A stretch of 64,000 nt of DNA, taken from Pyrenula massariospora. Taxonomy: Eukaryota; Ascomycota; Eurotiomycetes; Pyrenulales; Pyrenulaceae. Position 1 is the stretch's first letter. Every line of letters starts with the position of its first letter. Below the pieces are notes generated by a model that worked only from the letters and a program-made list of their open reading frames with translations, was not told the DNA's origin and made no database searches. The stretch is taken from assembly GCA_021030905.1 (NCBI GenBank), contig JAGFMI010000031.1, forward strand, positions 1-64,000, in the 5' to 3' direction. The translations under genes and the position numbers were made by a program. This document shows positions 47,416 to 58,801 of this stretch, one piece after another.

Positions 47416-49976
47416 ATGCCTCGCTATCTAACACCTTCAAAAATTGGGCTCCTCGCCCTGATCTCCATATATGCCGAAGGCTCAGTGCCAAATTCAGCGA
47501 CAATAAAAGTTCTGTCGCTCTTGTTGAATCATGTTGTTCAGACGCCAAATCGAAATTTCGCGGCTATGCCGACTGGCAGCGCCCATGCTATACCCATTGA
47601 AACTTTCGAGAAAGAGTTGAGCCCACTGGCATCGTCTTTTCCTGGAAGATCAATGTGGGACCTTCTCCTAAAACGAATATGGAGCATCGACTGCGCTGAC
47701 GCATTGCACACCTTTTTGACAAATGTACCGACTTTACTGGTCAAGACGAAAGCCGAGCGAGACGACGATCGAAAGAATGGAATCGCTCCAGACCCACCAT
47801 TATCGAAACATCTTTCCAGGATCGCTCGAGCGTCACCGATCGGAGCTTTCATTAGAAGATCTCATATCGAATTTATACGACTGCAATTCCATGATTCTAT
47901 TACCCTGTGGAAACAATTCGTGGCGTATAGACTGCCAACACGACATGCTTGGGCGAAGCGAAATCCGTCTGAGGGTCGGAGCAGCCTTGACAGCAACCTT
48001 GCCTATCTAGAACTTGATACCTCAACTAATTTGGCGCAGATAGTGTACGGGAACATCATCAACGAAGAAACTAATCATGGTGGTTTCAGCGCCTATGATA
48101 CCGAAAGGTTGCTAGAGTTCCAGGTTTCCGAGATTCAGAGTACTATTTCTCCATAACAATATCAGTTCCTACGCTAACTCTCTAGGACATGGAAGCAGAC
48201 TTCCGGGAGAACTTGGGAGAAGAATACAAGATATGGTCCGAACCGGACTCCCAGTGCCAAATCTTACTCACTATCTCAGGTGGGTGTCACAATCTGGTAT
48301 CGGCTGATAGCTGACCACTAAGCTTTCTCGACTCATGGCGATCTGGCGATTATTCCTCTGCTTTTGACAACCTTCACCGGTACTTTGACTACACACTGCT
48401 GGCAAGAGAACGCACGTTTTATCAGTATGCGCTACTGAATCTCGCCATCCTTCAAGCCGACTTTGGTTGCTACAGCGAAGTCATTCCGGCAATGAAGGAA
48501 GCAATATCAACTGCGCGAGAGAACAAGGACATGGCTTGTCTCAACTTCTGCATGAGCTGGCTCTATCATTTCGGCAAAGCGTATCCTAGTGAGATGAAGG
48601 AGATCCAGAGAAGCGGCATGCTGGGAAGTGAGCTGGAAGGTTTAAATTTTCTCAAGGCGAAAGCTAAAGAGTCCGAGATGTGGAGTCTTCTAAGCACGTC
48701 TCTGCTTAGTGAGGCAAAGCTTGGTCTACAGATGGTCTGTCATCCACCAAAATATCTATGCTCGGTCTAACATGAGATAGGGGGAGAGCATCGCTGTCGC
48801 CTTCGAGAACTTGACCAAAGCCTCTCACCTCAACGTTACTAAGAATATATTCAACGTCATGGGCTCACATTTGATTCTTCGCTCTTCGCTGTTTGGACGT
48901 ATCGGCTGCACACATCTTGCCTACGTATATGGAGACATGTACCTTGAGTGCTTCACGGAAGAATCGCCTGCAGATGACACGTTGAAGAGCCGATGCAGGA
49001 TGGCCAATCTGGTATTATTTGATCTTATCTTTTGGGAATGAGGCTGATCTGAACGCTTAGTTTGTGCAAAGCGGGCGCTTCCAGCGGGCCCTCGATATAC
49101 TAGAAAGCATTTCTCCCAACGTCTTACGGGTGTTGAAGTACCAGCAATACTGGGCTTTCTTCATAGGCTTAGTCAAGCTTCGAAGGCTCCTTCATCAGTT
49201 TGTCTCCTCGACTCGATGCCTGCCAATGCTGATGGAGCTGCAGAGGAGATTTGACGGCAGCAAGTTACCTCCACTCACAACTTAGAGCCCAAGGTCCACC
49301 AGACCTTGAAGTCGCATTCACCCTCTCTCTGCTTCACATCGACCTCCTCGCTCGTCAAAAGAACTACAAAGCTGCGTTATCAAAGCTTGAAGACCTCGCA
49401 AAACCTCGCATGTCGGACGGCCACACCGATGTCCTAGCGCAAGTCAAACTCCTTAACCTCAAGGCCCGGCTTCTCGATCAGTGCAATCAAACGCTTAAAG
49501 GCTTTTCTATTGCAGTACGAGCCTGCACAATGGCATACAACGCTAGACTTCTTCCAGCGTTATGGGAGTCGATCGGCGTCCTGTCCAATATCCTCAACAC
49601 GCTCAGCGAGTTCGAGGCCGCGGCTCAGCTCCTCGGAGCGATTACACCGCAAGTCCGCGAATGTCACGACTGCGAACTTCTCGCTAGAACATATCGCGTA
49701 CTCGTGGACGCGCATATGGGCATGGCCGGCCAAGCCGAGCCCGAGTCTGCGGCCAGGCTAGAGCACTTCCGTACAGCGCTGAATCTCATCGATACGTCCC
49801 TTGAAGCGTGGACGAGAGTGGAGGACACGGCCGGGCAATGCGACATGCTTGCTAAGAAGGCGACGGTACTGAGGCTGCTTGGGGATACCGAGCCGTCAAA
49901 TGTTGCGGCGACGAGGTATTTGGAGGTTAGGAAGAAGGCGGAGGAGAGCTTTTTGGATCGGGAGCTCGATGATTGA
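47416..49976 (+). CDS. APC5: Anaphase-promoting complex subunit 5 (APC5)
   Basis: TPR-type scaffold of the anaphase-promoting complex, the ubiquitin ligase that ends mitosis; nuclear. Six exons in phase were reconstructed: 47416-48123, 48186-48283, 48323-48734, 48781-49011, 49061-49197 and 49244-49976. They give 772 residues. The conserved N-terminal domain begins MPRYLTPSKIGLLALI. The APC5 signature block reads LHRYFDYTLLARERTFYQYALLNLA, followed by ENKDMACLNFCMSWLYHFGK. C-terminal TPR-like helices include LLNLKARLLDQCNQ and LWESIGVLSNILNTLSEFEAAAQLL. Two donors are weak (GTTTCC, GTGTCA), and intron 2 is only 39 nt; other choices break frame. It lies downstream of CIA30. In many relatives the next gene is COX13 then APN2, but neither is found here. 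Confidence 0.93.
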
Positions 49977-51289
49977 GAGGCGGTATTGGTTGAGCCCTTG
50001 ATCGAATAGGTCATAGCTCCTAGAAAACTGATACCGTGTATTCAACGCGAGTTATCCCTATGCGTGCGTCACTCGGTGGGTAGTGTCAATTTTGAGCTCC
50101 TGCAGAATCTTCTGACACACGTCGAGAGGAGAATTTGCCACGAGAACTAAACTTGTGCCTTTGCAACGTCGCCTGTCCTCGAGAACATACCAGGATAGGC
50201 CCACGATGCTCGCACCAAGCAATGTCCAAGGTCAAGACTCACACTGTAGCAGTGCCAGTGTCCATACCGCCTCGCTTCTCATCCTGACGATTTAGCGCTT
50301 TGCTGTTATCGTGCTGGCCGTCCGTTCAAACCTCCTCATGAGCACCTTGCCTATTCGCATACCTAGTCTACTACAGAGCTCGCTTCTCAACCTACCTTTC
50401 CAGCTCCTTCGCCATATGTATGCACCCTGTGTTGCTACTAACCTGCATCTATCCATCTAATCACCGATGTTGAGATCATCATATCCAGTGCGCGAACCAC
50501 CTCGAGCGACGCGGGTGCACGTGTCTATCTTAAGCACAACTAGAGAAAGCTTCCGTCCCAGAGCTCCTTGCGATTCGCGTCGCTTTTCGCAGGCGTCATA
50601 CTAAAGTCAGAGCCCAAAGTCATGAAAGGGATACGAAAAGATTAAATTTCAATGGAGTAAGAACGAACAAAGTATCATCAATATCGCCATTGATCTCTCC
50701 ATCGTCTCTACACGGATATTAATAGTACTTCAGGCCTACCTTAGCTAAAGTATTTGAAGGAAGTGTTCTATTACTCGCCTACGTAGTTCTAACATTGTAT
50801 CCCCATGCGTCCTCCATTGCTGGGTATCATCCTGCAGCCCTTTGGCCGAGGATTCCAAAAGACTAGAATCACGTACGCTGCGTGTGCAACGTGCCAAGTG
50901 TCCAGGCAGACCGTCTCATTCTACCTCGTCTGGTATATGATGCCTCTCCATTATCGTGGTCCTTGATCTCGATCTTCGTGACCGTCGGTGTTTCCGGATG
51001 GCGATGATGCATGGAGCAGCTCCGTTCCCACAGGCGAAAAACGGATTTCCCCCAGGCAAGGAAACAGCGCATTCCAGATCGTTTGTGGCTCTTCACAGCT
51101 GCTTGTAGATATGATATGTCATCGTCTCTCTTGGCAAGGTCGTCTGCGGCGGAGTAGAACCTGGGACATACATTCAGGTCAGAGGCACTTGCCAACACCT
51201 CATATCTTCCAATCTCGTTCAGGCTCTTTCGAAGTGGATGATCATGCCGAGAGAAGGGGAATTCTGAAGTTGTGAGAAAACTACCAATA
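49977..51289. other. Intergenic, no gene recognised
   Basis: About 1.3 kb separates APC5 and the convergent F-box gene. I looked for COX13 and APN2 signatures and saw none. The minus-strand frame 50869-51198 shows no domain. Confidence 0.55.
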
Positions 51290-52531
51290 TCAAAAAGCGT
51301 GAGGTTGGGGTAATCTTGGGATTTTGAATCCAGAGAACAGCGCGTCTAAGTCGTATGGCTCCAAGGAGTAATATCCGTATCGACTAAGCCTGAGCTTGTG
51401 AATTGATGCCGGAAGTATCGACGCTAGAGAGCTCGGGGACTTAACATCAAACCACAGGCTCTGCAGCGTCCCTAGAAATGTCAGGTCGAGAGCAGAACGA
51501 GGAACATGACCACGGATTTCCATTTCTTGAATCGGAGGCCGAGTAGCTTTGAGTGCCTGGCAAAATAGCGTCCATTGCGTATTTGCGTCATATTGTTCGT
51601 CGGACAGGAAAGCGCAATACGGTTCGCCGAGGTAGTTTGCGACCAGATAATATAGTTTAGGGGTCCTAGCAAGTAAGTAAGTGGCAGCCTCATAGGTGAT
51701 AGCTGCATTCATAAGAACCATACCTGTCAAGAATGGGAGTTGACGACTGTTTTCGAATAGCAACGGCGTTGCGGATCGTTGTGACTCTGAAGCGCGAACA
51801 ATATTGACGGAGTCGAGTCTCAAGCCTGTCAGGTGGTGAAAATTGAGTAGAAAATCCACTGGAAGGTCTTCTTCACGACCAAAAGAAGATACAAGGTAAA
51901 GCGTACGCAATTTGTGTAACGGATGGAGGTGCAAGTCGTGGTGGTGCATGCTCAGTGCTCTCTCTGCTATCAACTGAGACCATGAATCGTTCAAGCTATC
52001 TGGCCGAGCTTGAAGGTAACCAAGTCGTGGAGCTCGAGCGCTGATTGCCGCAATGAGCGGCGCAATGTTTGGTTTTTGCTGCATGTGATCGAGACAATTT
52101 TTGAATTCAATTGTCCTCAAGAAATGACTTCCGTGTAAAATGTCTGCAATAGCAGCAATATGTCGATTATCGGATAGCCTCCACGCCGCTCCATCAGGTT
52201 TGCAGAAGTAGACCGTCCGGTCGCAAAGTCGGAAATTCCGGAGGTGACACAAATTTTCCGTGTCTGCCACAACTGCGTTTAAGAATTCCAAAAGGTCAAT
52301 TGTTGGCGCATGCTTCCCGATGATGTGTTGCTTGCACATTTGGCCAGGCACACAAGTACAGACTAGGAACTTGCAGTATCGATCAGCCAGCGAGCGTTGA
52401 TGTGCCAGGCGCTCCTGACACTGGTCGGACAGCATAGTGCAGGCGCATGCCAGATTCACGAGATCATAGGGGTGGACGTGTTCGACAATTAGCGCGAATA
52501 TCTCGGTCGGAAACACCGGACTGCGCCCCAT
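51290..52531 (-). CDS. F-box-like protein with leucine-rich/helical C-terminus
   Basis: A single exon encodes 413 residues. The N-terminus FPTEIFALIVEHVHPYDLVNLACACTML fits an F-box (SKP1-binding) motif at residues ~6-40. A Cys/His cluster follows (CTCVPGQMCKQH, residues ~58-69), and the rest shows repeated hydrophobic patterns (LRTIEFKNCLDH, LRTLYLVSS, LTGLRLDSVNI, IQEMEIRG, IHKLRLSRYG) spaced like irregular leucine-rich repeats. It is probably a substrate adaptor of an SCF ubiquitin ligase with an unknown target. Such proteins are numerous and variable in Pezizomycotina. It starts the accessory-looking right third of the window. The assignment rests on pattern only. Confidence 0.7.
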   Translation of the reverse strand: MGRSPVFPTEIFALIVEHVHPYDLVNLACACTMLSDQCQERLAHQRSLADRYCKFLVCTCVPGQMCKQHIIGKHAPTIDLLEFLNAVVADTENLCHLRNFRLCDRTVYFCKPDGAAWRLSDNRHIAAIADILHGSHFLRTIEFKNCLDHMQQKPNIAPLIAAISARAPRLGYLQARPDSLNDSWSQLIAERALSMHHHDLHLHPLHKLRTLYLVSSFGREEDLPVDFLLNFHHLTGLRLDSVNIVRASESQRSATPLLFENSRQLPFLTGMVLMNAAITYEAATYLLARTPKLYYLVANYLGEPYCAFLSDEQYDANTQWTLFCQALKATRPPIQEMEIRGHVPRSALDLTFLGTLQSLWFDVKSPSSLASILPASIHKLRLSRYGYYSLEPYDLDALFSGFKIPRLPQPHAF

Positions 52532-55500
52532 CTTGCGATACTGTCGAATTTATGACCGTGCGTGGTTGATGCTGGGCACAAGTCCCTTTATTGGCTGATG
52601 CGCGAGCGGTGTTGGGGGATGGAGCTACTAAGAAATTGTGAGTGTGTGAAGGTAGATTATGTTCGAAAAGGGAATTTTCGACGAGAAAAATGGTCTCGCA
52701 ACTTTAAATAGTTCAAGTTCTTCAAACTAGACATAAAAAGCAGGCAACTGAATAGTATCTCTAACGACAATGGCATTAGTGCATAACCTACTGCGTCAGT
52801 CAAATTGTGTTAAGTCTAGACAATGACATAGAATGCGTTGTTTAAAGAAGAGCGAAGAACAATGGACCTTGTATAATCAATAGCAATATGGAAAGACCCT
52901 CAAGAACTCGACGAACGCGATAGGCTGGACAATGTTTGCCGTAAGTGAATTGCGGTATCTTTCTTGTTGCTTATTAGTCGTACTTGCCGATGTATGTCGT
53001 ACTTAAAAGATGAATACTCGCAAGCATGGCTTACAGCCGAATGCTTTGGCGAACATTATTTGCACGACAGGAGGGCTGTCAATCACGACAGACGAGTATG
53101 AATCAGCAACGAATGATCAAGGAAGATAGTTGAACGCGGAAATAATGACATTGTCGACACCGCAGTGATAGAATTTTCAGTCCCATTCCTCCGGGGGAAG
53201 ATCTTCTTTTGAGACTGTCGATTTAGGAGCCAAAAGCCTTCACTGGGCGATAGACGAAATCCATGAGCTTTTAGATAGTCTTTCAGTGTTGCACTGAGGA
53301 AGCAATGTGAGCGTTAATTGATACACATTTTGTATTTATTCCAGCATTTAGGAACCATCGCTCCTACGTTAATAATACCACCCAAAACAAATGGCCTTAG
53401 GCTTGCAGAACCACCTCTCTGCACTTTGAATACCAAGGTATGCTTCAAAAGCCAAAGGGTTGTGGTAGGTCTTGTATCGAACGTGGCCAATATAAAGGTA
53501 CGATCCTGCCTATATCTATCTTAGGTACCTAGACAGTCAACTCAGGCAAGCTGGGGTATTTTTAACCTAAGCCCTAACATCTCAATCGGGAATACGAGCA
53601 TGGTCGACGCGTTAGACGCGTCTCCGAGTCTGAAGGGCCATGATCTCAATCCACAGTAACTCTTGATCCTTAAAGGATGTGGGTCTTTGACAAGAAAGAC
53701 GTGGTCAAGGTTACAAAGTCATTATGGGAAGTATTCAATATTGCCAAAAAGGGGCAAGTTGCATGCAGATACTGCTGAAGGCTTGGAGGGTGGCGATATA
53801 CAGAGCGTTTGTATGTCGCCGAAATACTGGTAACCTAGCTCTGAGCCTTGCGGATGTTGTTGTTGACCAGCAAGGGCGTGAGTACCTCAAGGGACAATGC
53901 GGCTGAGAATATCAGTCGCCCATCTCAGGATTCGACTCGGCAGTTGGAGGTCCGGTCCCTCAGTAAGCATGGCCCCCGAAGGACGAACTCTGCGCCCTTG
54001 TCGCCGAAAGCGGAAAATGAGCCCCGGTCCTTACACTTCAAATCAACATATCATGTCTCCGATTATCAATGCGGCGAATCAAATGGCCAAGATCCAACGG
54101 CATTGGATTTGGACGCAATAAAAGAGGGATGCAGCAGTGCAGCCTATCTAGGCGGCGCCGGATCACAGTTACTACGCGAGAAGGGACAACGTAACAGACG
54201 AACACTTAATTCCAAGCTCCCACTACGTCGACTTCTTTGGAAGCCTTATGATGTCAGAATGGAGAGGGAGGTTTTCAAGGTCTTCTATTCTCAGACTATT
54301 GGAGGCGAAGCATTCTAAGCACCAATGGACCAGTTTATTAACGATCTGACCCCGCGCCGGAATGTTTCACGTCCTCTCGATATGCGACCATAAACTTCAA
54401 CCTCTACCAACCATTCACTCGTCCTCACGATATCAAGCTCCCTTGTATGACATGGATTGGTGGGCACCTTGCGCCTTGCTGATTCACGCCAACACGAGAA
54501 GAGTCAGTGACCTCCTTCATGATTTAAATGCGGCCGAAACAGTATCAGGTAGTGGGATCAATTGGTTCCGAATATTTTGGATCAAACTGATTGGTGTGTG
54601 TTGTTCACGAGACCCTTCGCGGACTCTCGCCATTTCTATTCGATGTTCCATCCCGTGAGCGCCTCGTCGACTAGCTCTATATCTCAATATCACCACATAT
54701 GCTGTCCGAGACCTTCCTGCCAAACCTGGTCTCTACTGTTAATCCATCTGCAAAACTAAGCATTACCTTCGGTCTCTAAAACGCAGCTTAAATGACATGC
54801 CTGCAACGCTGCCAGAGGATTTATACCACCACTCTCCTACGCTCGGGACATGGTAGTCGTCCGCCGCTGTTGACACGAAGTCAGCCTTCAGAGGGATTGG
54901 ATTCCTGCATAACTCCTTGTCACTGTGATCTGGGCTGTTGGAGGCAGGTCGTTGGTGTTACTGTTGCAATTATCATTACATCTTGTCCCAGGTTGGTAAT
55001 CACTCCTTTTCCACGGATCTGGGGAAGACGTGCCTTCGGAGTGAATGACCTTGCCAGGTTCAGCCTTAAATGGTTCCTGCACCACTCATTGTTGGTAAAG
55101 GACGGTTTGAAGACTGTGTGCTAGCTATCTCCCCATATATACTACCTGGAGTTCATCCTGAGGCTGCTTTTACAAAGAAGTCAGTGACATTTCTATGCTG
55201 TGCGGTCACGCTGGGCCGGTTTTGAAGTTCCTCATGTGGACGCTCAACTTTTACGCTCTAATCTTCTTATTACAGTCTTCCTGTCTCTTTTAGCTATTTT
55301 TTCCACCATTGCTGTATCGTAACAAAAGCATAGGTAAGTTTTATCGATCCAGACACGTACAGGCTCTCAGTTGCTGAAAGTGGTCGTCGCGTTCCTGTAC
55401 TATCAGTCTCTCCCACGCCTATTCACCTCAAGCTGTCTAGACTTACGAGATTCCATCACCTGTCACTATGATCTAGGTGATCCTGAAAGGCTGCTTTCAT

Positions 55501-57101
55501 TCGTCATGGCAAATCTTGTAAGTCTGCCTTTTCTTCATGCCATTCTATTTGTGTGAGAATGCCGACAGCGAAAGAGGCACCTGCGTAGCGTCGCTAATAA
55601 AACTAAACAAGACAATTACTGTGTAGGTCCAGATGGCGCTATAATGCATGCTTCCGACCGGGATCTAAATTAAACGGCATTTGAATGACCGCTTATGCTT
55701 CTGACAGTTAAACAGACGTTGAAGATGGCGGTGTTAGATCTCCCTTTGCGTCTGGAAGAGCCTATTCCAAGTCATGCTATGACCATAGCGTGACCGAGCA
55801 GAACACCTAGGACCATTGAATGTTACGGGTCAAAACAGGGATATTAAGAGTCGAGCAAGTCAGTCAGGTATGCCCCCAGAGAAGGTCGAGTAGAGAACGC
55901 CAACCATTCTAAAGTCAAAGGGCAGGTCCTACCCGGATTTTCGCTGAGAAAAATGGACGCAAGTACGGAAACAACAAGGTTGTTCCGAGGTAGCGTGCAA
56001 ACTTTCATTCGTGCAGAAAGGAGTCTGGAAATCTATTATCCAAATTTGTGGTTTTGGAGCAAAACTGTGGAAAGCAAAGTAGATCCGAGAAGATGTTCGC
56101 GTTCCATTACTAATCGTGCAAGAAAACATAGCTGAGAAACACGTTTTGGGAAAAAAATTTCCTGGCTTCTTATCGACATTTGCGCCCTTCAGACTCCAGC
56201 CCAAAATCCAGCCGATGACCCGAGCCTTCCAACTGGTCAGCAACAAATCCTGGTTGAAATGCCCAATATGTCTGTCTGCTGCTCAGAAGGTTAGTTTCAA
56301 AGTGGGTCCTCATTGATGAGTGGCTGTGCTAAACGTCAAAACGAGAGAAGGTTTACCAAGCTTTACTGACTCTACCTCTGACATTTACACACGGAACAAA
56401 TGTTAGAATCCAGCCGTGCCTCTAGGGCTGCCAATGTTGCGCTTCTAGCAGAGACTACGCAGTAGCAGTATCATGTCGCGGACGTCGTTATGTTGTGCGT
56501 GTCCTTTGATATTCACACCCACCTTTGTTGGGTACTTGTGGTCCACTACTGATTCTCTCCTTTGCGTTGTTCTCGCAGCACTCCGACCATGGCGTCAAAA
56601 CGAGCGTTTCATATTGCGGCTCTGCTTTTTGGCTAGAATCACTTCTAGAGGGAAATCCGACAACAACGACCAACCGGAGACGAAATCTTCCCATCTACCC
56701 ACCAGCGGTGTTGCGGCGTCTTCCATAGCAATGTTCTAGCGCGGATAGACCCGATGAGATTTTCGCTGGCTGTGCTGCGTGCGACATCGCAGGTTTGCAA
56801 CGACTTCTTGATACCGTTGCTCGGATATCGGTCCTCAACGCAATATTGGTCATTTTGGGATGTTGTTTGAGGCTCTGCTCCCACATCGACGGCCAGCGAC
56901 TACGTCTCACCAGCTATAAAGAGCTGCTGTTGTCCACGATGGACTTCAGTGCTACACATCAGCTCCAGCATTGACTGCTGTGATCATCATCCTCCTCTTA
57001 ACATATTCTCATACCAGCCGTTCGAAACGACAACGACACCCACCGGAAACGACACTTGCCATAAACGACACTTACCGAAAGCCAAGTCTGTGACTTCCAC
57101 G
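52532..57101. other. Gene-poor stretch of 4.6 kb
   Basis: This is the longest gene-free stretch with normal base composition. Scattered frames of 60-156 codons (for example 53848-54318 plus) overlap, lack domains and are broken in relatives' style only by chance. No transposon protein, terminal repeat or RNA gene was seen. The right end is the upstream region of the secreted-protein gene. Confidence 0.5.
56915..56920 (+). promoter_or_regulatory. Candidate TATA box of secreted-protein gene
   Basis: TATAAA lies 187 bp upstream of the start codon at 57102, a plausible distance for a fungal TATA box with a leader of ~150 nt. Confidence 0.3.
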
Positions 57102-58372
57102 ATGCGCTTCTCTCAACGTCAAGCGCTTTTGCTGCTTAGTACAAGCGCCCTATGTGGCAATATACTGGCAAGACCATGTAAGTACTTCCATTCTAACAGC
57201 TGGAGGCCGTGGGCGTCTATCATTAATCTCACGGGAACAAATCCTTTGTATCGTGTGACTGACGGCCTCCAGACCCAGATATCGGCTCGGATCTTGATCG
57301 CAGAGTACCGCCGAAATTCGACCCTGATCCAATCATTGATCCTGCCCACCCAGACGACCCAAGCGCGCCCGCTGGACCATCCGACCCAAACGCGCCAGGC
57401 GGTGGGGGTACATCCGATCCAAATGCGCCAGGCGGTGGTACGTCTGGCCTCAAACGCCCAGGCGACCCCGATCCAGGCGACTCGCCGCCGGGCAAACAGT
57501 CCAAGGATTATAAACAGCCCGACTCGTACAAAGCCGACGTGGTCAACTTTGACGGCGACGTCACCCAGCACGATTACGATTTTGTCGGAAAAGGGGAACA
57601 GCTTGAAAAGGACACAGATGACGCAATAGCTGCCGGAAGAAGCAAGCCAGATACGGACGGGGACTGGGACAACAAGATCAAAAACTATGCCGTGGGTACG
57701 CCGAAGAAAACGAATATTTTCCAGTACGTGGACAGTGATCACGAACCTATTCTGAAAGACAATCTGGAAGACGTCTTCAAAAAGGAGAACCTCAACGGCG
57801 ATAAGGAATGGGACGACTTTACCATATATGGCTCACAAGAAGACAAACAATGGGCTGAAGCTGGACAGAGTGTAGACCCTGTCAGCAAAGTATACATGTC
57901 GAAAGATGACAAGACGATGGTTGTTGCCGACAGTTACAACGACAACGCGGGCGATGCGGCAAAGCAAAACCCTCTTTATCACTCGGCGATCTTCAACCAC
58001 TGGTGGAGTCAGGGGACTGGATATGCCACGAAACCCGAAAAAATCATCCGTGCGAACATCCGAGGCGACAATACACGCGACATACTCAAGGACGCGCGGG
58101 CCTCGATGACCACCGGTAAAGGAGTCCAAATGCCAGCAGACGGGGTGGTCACGTTCCGGAAAGGGCAGACAGATCCAGCCGAGAGGGACGGGCTTCATGC
58201 TCTTGAAGGCAGCGACAACGGGAAGCAAGTGCTGCGGTGGATGGGTGATAACCACAATGCTCTCGGGGGAACCAATGTGGTAGAACTACGGACATATCCT
58301 GACCCCAAGGAAAAGAACCCGGGCAGCACGAGCTTAGGGCCTGTCATGGTTTGGGGTCTGAAAACGCCTTGA
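57102..58372 (+). CDS. Secreted, cysteine-free protein of unknown function
   Basis: Two exons, 57102-57177 and 57273-58372, are joined by a 95-nt GTAAGT...CCAG intron (phase 1), giving 391 residues. The N-terminus RQALLLLSTSALCGNILARP is a clear signal peptide. Next comes a Pro/Asp/Gly-rich linker (~residues 30-110) with two copies of SDPNAPGGG(G) and related DPD/PGD words. The remaining ~280 residues are acidic and hydrophilic with regular Trp/Tyr (WDDFTIYGSQEDKQW, FNHWWSQGTGY, RWMGDNHNALGG) and end in a hydrophobic strand GPVMVWGLKTP. I see no cysteine after the signal peptide, unlike most small secreted effectors, and no N-terminal KR cleavage ladder. I recognise no family. A wall-associated or host-interaction role is possible but unsupported. 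Confidence 0.8.
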
Positions 58373-58801
58373 TGATGAGAAGGCTGGCTCTTCGTTTGTT
58401 GCTTTATTACGTTGTCGGTGCTAGCTGGTACTGCCCGATCGCTTGGATCTCTTGGATATTGGAGTTTGGTGCATCTAGTCCCTCATTACTTGCTGTCAAA
58501 CAGAGCAGCCATTTTGCGTAGACCTACCTGACAGAGTAGGTGTGCCAAGCAAAGGTGGGAACTCTGTCTGCTCGCGAGCGCCGGATATAATTTTATATAG
58601 ACAATGATATATGCTCGTTTTAGCCTGGCTCCTACGTCCAACACTTGCCATCATGAACGTGTGTTGGGAGGGCTGCCGCGTATTTCAAAATGATTCGGTA
58701 TTCAATGAGAATCAAAGGATTTTCTAGCAAGGAAACAGAGGGTCGAATATCTAGCGATCAGGGAGTTGTCATCGACTCTCATAGCTCTTTCCGAGAGGCA
58801 T
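58373..58801. other. Convergent intergenic region
   Basis: This 429-bp 3' flank is shared by the secreted-protein gene and the ankyrin gene. Nothing was recognised. Confidence 0.5.

Noticed and set aside
49977-51289. Possible COX13 or APN2 next to APC5
   Set aside because: No catalytic or conserved block of either protein was found in any frame.
53848-54318. 156-codon plus-strand frame in the gene-poor zone
   Set aside because: No signal peptide, domain or splice context. A length like this occurs by chance.
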